Of a stretch of DNA of 37,782 nt, positions 33,142 through 37,782 are shown piece by piece. The notes beneath the pieces were generated by a model. That model was not told the origin of the DNA. It made no database searches and saw nothing but the letters and a program-made list of their open reading frames with translations. The DNA lies in the NCBI GenBank assembly GCA_009840385.1, contig VXNX01000008.1, positions 1 through 37,782 on the forward strand. Direction: 5' to 3'. The position numbers and the translations under genes were made by a program. The DNA is from Candidatus Dadabacteria bacterium (GTDB lineage Bacteria > Desulfobacterota_D > UBA1144 > Nemesobacterales > Nemesobacteraceae). Positions within the stretch are counted from its first letter, which is position 1; the number at the start of each line of letters is the position of its first letter.

Positions 33142-33563
33142 CAGACAAGCTCCTCCTCGCTTCTGGTTACTATCCTGGTTTTAAGAGGAAGCTTGTAGGA
33201 AGCAAGTCTTAAGGCCGAGCGCGCAAGTTCTTCACTTACTCCGGATATCTCGTAAAGGAATTGTCCTCTTTTTACCGGAGCTACGTAGCTGTCAACATCC
33301 CCTTTACCCTTTCCCATCCTGGTCTCGGCGGGTTTTTTGGTAATGGGTTTATAGGGGAATATCCTTATCCAGAGATTTGCCCCTCTTTTTACATGCCTAG
33401 TGATAGCAATACGGGCGGCCTCTATCTGTCTTGATGTAATCGTCCCGTTTTCCACGGTCTGAAGCGCGAGATCCCCGAAAGCGAACTTCGTCCCCCGAGT
33501 CGCAGCTCCCCTGTTTCTTCCCTTGAACTGCTTTCTGTACTTCATCTTTTTAGGCTGAAGCAT
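33141..33563 (-). CDS. rplP: Ribosomal protein L16
   Basis: The 140-aa protein starts [58 protein letters not shown] are conserved. The ATG overlaps the end of rpsC by 14 bases. Confidence 0.97.
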   Translation of the reverse strand: MLQPKKMKYRKQFKGRNRGAATRGTKFAFGDLALQTVENGTITSRQIEAARIAITRHVKRGANLWIRIFPYKPITKKPAETRMGKGKGDVDSYVAPVKRGQFLYEISGVSEELARSALRLASYKLPLKTRIVTRSEEELV

Positions 33564-34242
33564 CGGTATCTACACCCTCATGGGCCTCACTTGCCCGTTC
33601 TTTTGTCTTTTTCTGTATTATCTCGCCCTTGAATATCCAGACCTTCACACCTATCACTCCGTAGGTAGTCGACGATTCGGCAACCCCGTAGTCAAGGTCC
33701 GCTCGGAGCGTTCCCAAAGGCACTCTTCCTTCCCTATACCATTCCCTTCTCGCTATCTCGGCTCCGCCCAGACGGCCGGAGACCATGACTTTTATTCCCA
33801 AAACTCCGGCTCTGATGGAGGAAGAAAGCACTCTTTTCATGGCTCTTCTGTACGCAACCCTTCTTTCAAGCTGAAGAGCAAGGTTCTCCGCAACTAGCTG
33901 CGCGTCGGTTTCGGGTCTTTTTACTTCCCTTATATCGAGAAATATGCCTTTTCCGGTCATCCCCTGAAGTTTTTTCTTCAGTTGCTCTATTTCCTGACCC
34001 TTTCTTCCTATGATGATCCCGGGCCTTGCCGCGTACACAAGAATTCTGACCTTGTCCGCCGCAGCCCTTTCAATCTCAATGTTCGAGATAGCGGCCTGAT
34101 AAAAGGTCTTTTTTATGTAGTTGCGGATTTCTATATCCTCTTTGAGTAAAGACCTGTACACCTGCTTCTCGGCAAACCACTTGGAATCCCACGACCTGGT
34201 TATTCCAATGCGAAGTCCTATAGGATTAATTTTCTGGCCCAA
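33550..34242 (-). CDS. rpsC: Ribosomal protein S3
   Basis: The protein begins [20 protein letters not shown] from TTG 34242 (230 aa). AGAGGGGA lies about eight bases upstream; an earlier in-frame TTG (34263) would place that site inside the gene. The KH domain [20 protein letters not shown] and [20 protein letters not shown] are clear. The C-terminal tail is acidic. Confidence 0.96.
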   Translation of the reverse strand: MGQKINPIGLRIGITRSWDSKWFAEKQVYRSLLKEDIEIRNYIKKTFYQAAISNIEIERAAADKVRILVYAARPGIIIGRKGQEIEQLKKKLQGMTGKGIFLDIREVKRPETDAQLVAENLALQLERRVAYRRAMKRVLSSSIRAGVLGIKVMVSGRLGGAEIARREWYREGRVPLGTLRADLDYGVAESSTTYGVIGVKVWIFKGEIIQKKTKERASEAHEGVDTDASA

Positions 34243-34243
34243 T

Positions 34244-34582
34244 TCAGAATCCCCTCTGTTCAAGTACTATCGTTATATGACTCATCTTGCTCTTACGGGC
34301 AAAAGCCCTTCCCATCGCCCTGGCCCGAAAACGTTTGAGCGTCGGGCCCTGCGTCGCGTAGACTTCCTTTACGTAAAGGGAGTCAATGTCGCTGTATCCT
34401 TTCTCGGAGGCGTTGGCTACCGCCGACTTCAGCACCTTCGAGATCAGCGGCGAGACCCTCTTGCGGGCGGAGAGCAGAATCGAGGAAGCCTCTTCAACGC
34501 CCTTGCCCCTTATGAGGTCAAGAACCACCCTAGCCTTTTTCGGCGACACCCTAGCATATTTATGTACTGCTTTAGAAACCAT
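34244..34582 (-). CDS. rplV: Ribosomal protein L22
   Basis: The 112-aa protein has [37 protein letters not shown], and the tunnel-lining loop [20 protein letters not shown]. One base separates its stop from the rpsC start. Confidence 0.98.
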   Translation of the reverse strand: MVSKAVHKYARVSPKKARVVLDLIRGKGVEEASSILLSARKRVSPLISKVLKSAVANASEKGYSDIDSLYVKEVYATQGPTLKRFRARAMGRAFARKSKMSHITIVLEQRGF

Positions 34583-34601
34583 CTGTTATTCTCTGTTATT
34601 A

Positions 34602-34880
34602 TTATCTTTTCCTAGCTTTTCTGTCACCCGCATGACCGTGGTAAGTTCTCGTGGGAGAGAACTCGCCCAGTTTATGTCCGACCATCTGTTCAGACACAAA
34701 CACGGGGATAAATCTCGTTCCGTTGTGAACCGCGAAAGTCATTCCTATCATCTCCGGTATTATCATTGAGGCTCTTGACCAGGTCCTGATGATTTTCTGG
34801 CTTCCGGAACTCTGCGCCTGCTCAACTTTCTTCATAAGTTTTTCGTGTACGTACAGTCCCTTTTTGCTCGATCTTGCCAT
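34602..34880 (-). CDS. rpsS: Ribosomal protein S19
   Basis: The 92-aa protein shows [40 protein letters not shown] and [17 protein letters not shown]. Confidence 0.98.
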   Translation of the reverse strand: MARSSKKGLYVHEKLMKKVEQAQSSGSQKIIRTWSRASMIIPEMIGMTFAVHNGTRFIPVFVSEQMVGHKLGEFSPTRTYHGHAGDRKARKR

Positions 34881-34895
34881 CTGAAGCTCCCGCGA

Positions 34896-35738
34896 TTAAT
34901 CCATTCCGTAGCCAATTCTTCTCGGCTTAACTATGTACTTGTCCATTCTCTTGTTGTTTCTTGTCTTTTTCCCTATCGTAATCCATCCCCAAGGTGAAAC
35001 CGGATGGGGATTTCCCTTGGTCGCCTTGCCTTCTCCTCCCCCATGGGGATGATCGACCGGATTCATTGCCACCCCGCGAACCGTGGGCCTCATGCCCTTG
35101 TGGCGTGACCTCCCGGCCTTGCCCCAGACTATGAGTTCGTTTTCGGTGTTGCCGATTCTTCCCACGGTAGCCATGCACCGCAGGTGAATAAGTCTTATCT
35201 CTCCGGAGGCAAGCTTTATCTGGGCATAGTTACCGTCTTTTGCGACAATCTGCGCTGCCGAACCGGCGGAACGAACCAACTTCCCCCCGCCTCCAGGTCT
35301 CATTTCTATGTTGTGAATAACCGTACCCACAGGAATATTCTCTATGGGAAGAGCGTTTCCGGCCGAAACTTCCACCCCGGGTCCGGAGTTCAATTCATCA
35401 CCCACTTTAAGACCAGCAGGAGCTATAATATATCTTTTCTCACCGTCAGCATAGGCAAGAAGCGCTATTCTGGCTGAACGGTACGGGTCATACTCAATCG
35501 AGATGACTCTGGCTGGGACTCCGTGCTTGTCCCTTTTGAAATCTATTATCCTGTAGCGTTTTTTGTGACCGCCACCTTTTCTGAAGCTTGTAATTCTTCC
35601 GTTTGAGTTGCGGCCGGAGTTTTTCTTAAGCGAAACGGTAAGGGACTTGTGGGGCTTTTTGGAGGTTACTTCCTCAAAATCAAACCCGGACATGAACCTT
35701 CTTCCCGGAGATGTGGGGTTATATTTCTTTACTCCCAT
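34896..35738 (-). CDS. rplB: Ribosomal protein L2
   Basis: The start at ATG 35738 ([14 protein letters not shown], 280 aa) follows GAGGGAG. An upstream TTG (35744) is less likely. [17 protein letters not shown], with the peptidyl-transferase histidine, and [19 protein letters not shown] are present. Confidence 0.97.
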   Translation of the reverse strand: MGVKKYNPTSPGRRFMSGFDFEEVTSKKPHKSLTVSLKKNSGRNSNGRITSFRKGGGHKKRYRIIDFKRDKHGVPARVISIEYDPYRSARIALLAYADGEKRYIIAPAGLKVGDELNSGPGVEVSAGNALPIENIPVGTVIHNIEMRPGGGGKLVRSAGSAAQIVAKDGNYAQIKLASGEIRLIHLRCMATVGRIGNTENELIVWGKAGRSRHKGMRPTVRGVAMNPVDHPHGGGEGKATKGNPHPVSPWGWITIGKKTRNNKRMDKYIVKPRRIGYGMD

Positions 35739-35740
35739 GA

Positions 35741-36028
35741 TCAAACTCCCTCAAACAAGTTGATTTCTCCTTCCCTGAGCTTCACGTAAGCCTTTTTAAC
35801 CGCAGATCTCTTTCCTACAACCCTGCCGAATCTCTTCACCCTTTTCCCAGGAAGCACAAGCGTTCTCACCTTGTCCACTTTGACACCGAAGATCTTCTCG
35901 ACTGAGTCCTGTATCTCCTTTTTGTTGCATCTTCTGTCAACGGAGAAAACATACCAGCCATCCTCTCTGGCTTCGGTGCTTTTCTCAGTAATTATAGGAA
36001 GCTTTATGATTGATCGTGGATCTTTCAT
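35741..36028 (-). CDS. rplW: Ribosomal protein L23
   Basis: The 95-aa protein, docking site for trigger factor and SRP at the tunnel exit, has [40 protein letters not shown] and [11 protein letters not shown]. Its start overlaps the rplD stop by ATGA. Confidence 0.97.
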   Translation of the reverse strand: MKDPRSIIKLPIITEKSTEAREDGWYVFSVDRRCNKKEIQDSVEKIFGVKVDKVRTLVLPGKRVKRFGRVVGKRSAVKKAYVKLREGEINLFEGV

Positions 36029-36645
36029 GAGAGTCTCTCCTGAATTCTTTCAACAGAATCCCGCACCATGACTATATTTTTGTGTTTAAGCAGGTCGTAT
36101 ACATTAAGTCCTTCATCTCTCAGCACCTTTACGTCAGGGATGTTCCTGGCAGATTTGTGAAGATTTTCATTATCCGAACCGACAACCACAAGGGCTTGGG
36201 AAAATTCAAAATCCTTCATGAATTTCGCTACCTGTCTGGTTTTTATTTCCGGAAGCTCAAAACTGTCAAGCACGACTATAGCCCCCTCACTGAAGCGGCT
36301 TGAAAGAGCTGAGACAAGCGCCCCCCTCCTGACTTTCTTCGGAATCGGGTAAGACCAGTCTTTCGGCTTCGGTCCGAAAACCACGCCACCTTTGCGCCAG
36401 ATCGGGGAACGTCTGGACCCCGCCCTCGCGCGACCCGTGTGTTTCTGTTTCCAAGGCTTTGCCCCGCCACCGCGGACTTCGCCTCTTGTTTTGGTGGACG
36501 CAGTTCCAGCCCTTCTTTTGGCAAGCTGCCAGTTGACAACTTCATGAAGCAGGTGTTTTTTCACCGGAGCTTCAAAGATCTCGGAGCTAAGCTCCATCGT
36601 CCCCACTTTTTTCCTGGCGATGTCGTAGACGTCAACTTGAAGCAT
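36025..36645 (-). CDS. rplD: Ribosomal protein L4
   Basis: The 206-aa protein has the tunnel loop TKTRGEVRGGGAKPWKQKHT and RAGSRRSPIWRKGGVVFGPK, then VRRGALVSALSSR. It overlaps rplC by 14 bases. Confidence 0.98.
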   Translation of the reverse strand: MLQVDVYDIARKKVGTMELSSEIFEAPVKKHLLHEVVNWQLAKRRAGTASTKTRGEVRGGGAKPWKQKHTGRARAGSRRSPIWRKGGVVFGPKPKDWSYPIPKKVRRGALVSALSSRFSEGAIVVLDSFELPEIKTRQVAKFMKDFEFSQALVVVGSDNENLHKSARNIPDVKVLRDEGLNVYDLLKHKNIVMVRDSVERIQERLS

Positions 36646-37276
36646 CTTTCGCCCCCTTTGACGTGTGCCGGAGAAAGACAGTTCCTCCCACCGGGCCCGG
36701 AACTGATCCCTTTACAAAAAGAAGATTTTTCTCAACATCTATATCAACAACCTTTACACCCTGAACCGTTACATTCTTTCCGCCCATGCGCCCCGGCATC
36801 TTAATGCCTTTCCATACCTTGGCCGGATACGAAGCCTGCCCTATGGAACCGGGTCTTCTGTGAGCCATGCCACCGTGGGACATAGGCTGTCTTGAGAAAT
36901 TATGGCGTTTTATGGTTCCGGCAAACCCCTTGCCTTTGCTCTTAGCGGTGACATCAAGGACATCTCCTACCTTAAAAACATCAACTTTTACCACATCCCC
37001 TATGTCGTAATCATCAACCGTGGCGGAGAACTCTTTGAGCTTTGCTGTGGGACTCACTCCGGCTTTTGCGAAATGTCCCTTCATGGGACGCGTAACTCTC
37101 TGGGGCTTTACCTCTTCAAAACCGAGCTGAACGGCGTCGTAGCCGTCTGTATCCTTGGTTTTCTTCGAAACCACCAGGCATGGACCCGCTTCAACAACGG
37201 TAGTGATGACCTTCACCATGTCGTCGTTGAAAAACTCGGTCATTCCCCTTTTTTTTCCTATAAGTCCCTGAATCAT
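36632..37276 (-). CDS. rplC: Ribosomal protein L3
   Basis: The 214-aa protein starts MIQGLIGKKRGMTEFFNDDM; GTIKRHNFSRQPMSHGGMAH and RRPGSIGQASYPAKVWKGIK are conserved, with the methylated-Gln region present. Confidence 0.98.
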   Translation of the reverse strand: MIQGLIGKKRGMTEFFNDDMVKVITTVVEAGPCLVVSKKTKDTDGYDAVQLGFEEVKPQRVTRPMKGHFAKAGVSPTAKLKEFSATVDDYDIGDVVKVDVFKVGDVLDVTAKSKGKGFAGTIKRHNFSRQPMSHGGMAHRRPGSIGQASYPAKVWKGIKMPGRMGGKNVTVQGVKVVDIDVEKNLLFVKGSVPGPVGGTVFLRHTSKGAKDASS

Positions 37277-37280
37277 TTTT

Positions 37281-37601
37281 TTACGAGCCCGTAAGTTTTA
37301 TCTCCACTTCCACACCCGAAGCAAGGTTTAGTTTCATCAGTTCGTCTATTGTCTGCTGTGTAGGTTCAAGTATATCCACAAGCCTTTTGTGCGTTCTTAT
37401 TTCGAAATGCTCTCTTGAGTTCTTGTTCACGTGGGGACCACGCAGCACGCAGTACCTGTTTATACTGGTTGGAAGCGGCACCGGACCGGCTATTCTCGCA
37501 CCGGTTCTCTTGGCGGTATCGACAATTTCCTCCGTGGAATTATCAAGAAGCCTGTAGTCAAAAGACTTAAGCTTTATTCTTATTTTCGAAGCCTTACCCA
37601 T
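37281..37601 (-). CDS. rpsJ: Ribosomal protein S10
   Basis: The start at ATG 37601 ([20 protein letters not shown], 106 aa) overlaps the tuf stop as TGATG, so S10 is probably coupled to EF-Tu translation. [35 protein letters not shown] and [13 protein letters not shown] are conserved. A GTG one codon upstream is less likely. Confidence 0.97.
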   Translation of the reverse strand: MGKASKIRIKLKSFDYRLLDNSTEEIVDTAKRTGARIAGPVPLPTSINRYCVLRGPHVNKNSREHFEIRTHKRLVDILEPTQQTIDELMKLNLASGVEVEIKLTGS

Positions 37602-37782
37602 CACTCAATAATCTTAGTTACTACCCCTGCCCCCACTGTTCTTCCACCTTCTCTTATCGCAAACCGAAGCTGCTCTTCCATCGCCACCGGCGCTATCAGC
37701 TCTACGTCCATGCTCACATTATCCCCTGGCATTACCATCTCCACTCCCTCAGGCAATACCACCGCCCCTGTCACATCCGTCG
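37601..37782 (-). CDS. tuf: Elongation factor Tu, 3' end only
   Basis: The last 59 codons of EF-Tu lie here: [59 protein letters not shown], then TGA (37603-37601). This is domain III. The 5' part is beyond the right edge. The str-to-S10 junction (tuf-rpsJ) is typical of many bacteria. Confidence 0.97.
   Translation of the reverse strand, partial: TDVTGAVVLPEGVEMVMPGDNVSMDVELIAPVAMEEQLRFAIREGGRTVGAGVVTKIIE

Overview
The window looks like a bacterial chromosome of moderate GC content, probably from a diderm (Gram-negative-type) lineage. Signs are lipobox and signal-peptide cargo proteins, an Ntr-type PtsP, SmpB/tmRNA, UbiE/MenG and a full S10-spc-alpha ribosomal cluster. Gene content suggests an uncultivated deltaproteobacterial-like or Dadabacteria-like lineage; this is a guess, and no sequence here decides the phylum.

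Layout. (1) Positions 56-2519 are one complete IS1595-family (ISXO2-like) transposable element with 25-bp terminal inverted repeats and an 8-bp target duplication (TAGTTTTA at 48-55 and 2520-2527). It carries a DDE transposase plus cargo of unknown function: a two-helix membrane protein, a coupled pair of small exported proteins (one a lipoprotein), and a 60-aa protein antisense to the transposase leader. The element sits inside a site-2-protease (M50) gene. Removing the element and one target copy restores the protease frame across the junction. (2) 3147-10680 holds ptsP (upstream of the broken protease), a divergent FprA-like ferredoxin-NADP reductase, an RNB-domain exoribonuclease and pyrG. 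(3) rdgB is at 10886-11488. (4) 11592-13381 is an accessory scar: a phage portal C-terminus, a small KISELP-like phage protein, a 29-aa zinc ribbon, two strong hairpin terminators, a membrane protein and a second, degraded IS1595-type transposase. It lies against the 3' end of the tmRNA gene. (5) ssrA, smpB, dtd and alr form a minus-strand operon (13521-15953). (6) A plus-strand block carries an MFS transporter, an SRPBCC protein, a small membrane protein, metF and ubiE. (7) A minus-strand block carries pdxH, a TIGR01777 epimerase and an LLM-type oxidoreductase. (8) 22580-37782 is the ribosomal supercluster read leftward: tuf (3' end), S10, L3, L4, L23, L2, S19, L22, S3, L16, L29, S17, L14, L24, L5, S14, S8, L6, L18, S5, L15, SecY, Adk, Map, IF-1, L36, S13, S11, S4, RpoA, L17. 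L30 is absent from its usual place between S5 and L15.

How it works together. The housekeeping genes cover translation (ribosome, IF-1, EF-Tu, Map), ribosome rescue (SmpB/tmRNA), secretion (SecY), nucleotide supply and cleaning (Adk, PyrG, RdgB), D-amino-acid chemistry (Alr, Dtd) and cofactor metabolism (MetF, UbiE, PdxH). Start and stop codons often overlap (ATGA or TGATG), so translational coupling is common. Several genes have a -10 box only 6-9 nt before the start codon and no Shine-Dalgarno sequence, which suggests leaderless mRNAs. The least explained parts are the cargo of the IS1595 element and the phage/IS scar beside ssrA.
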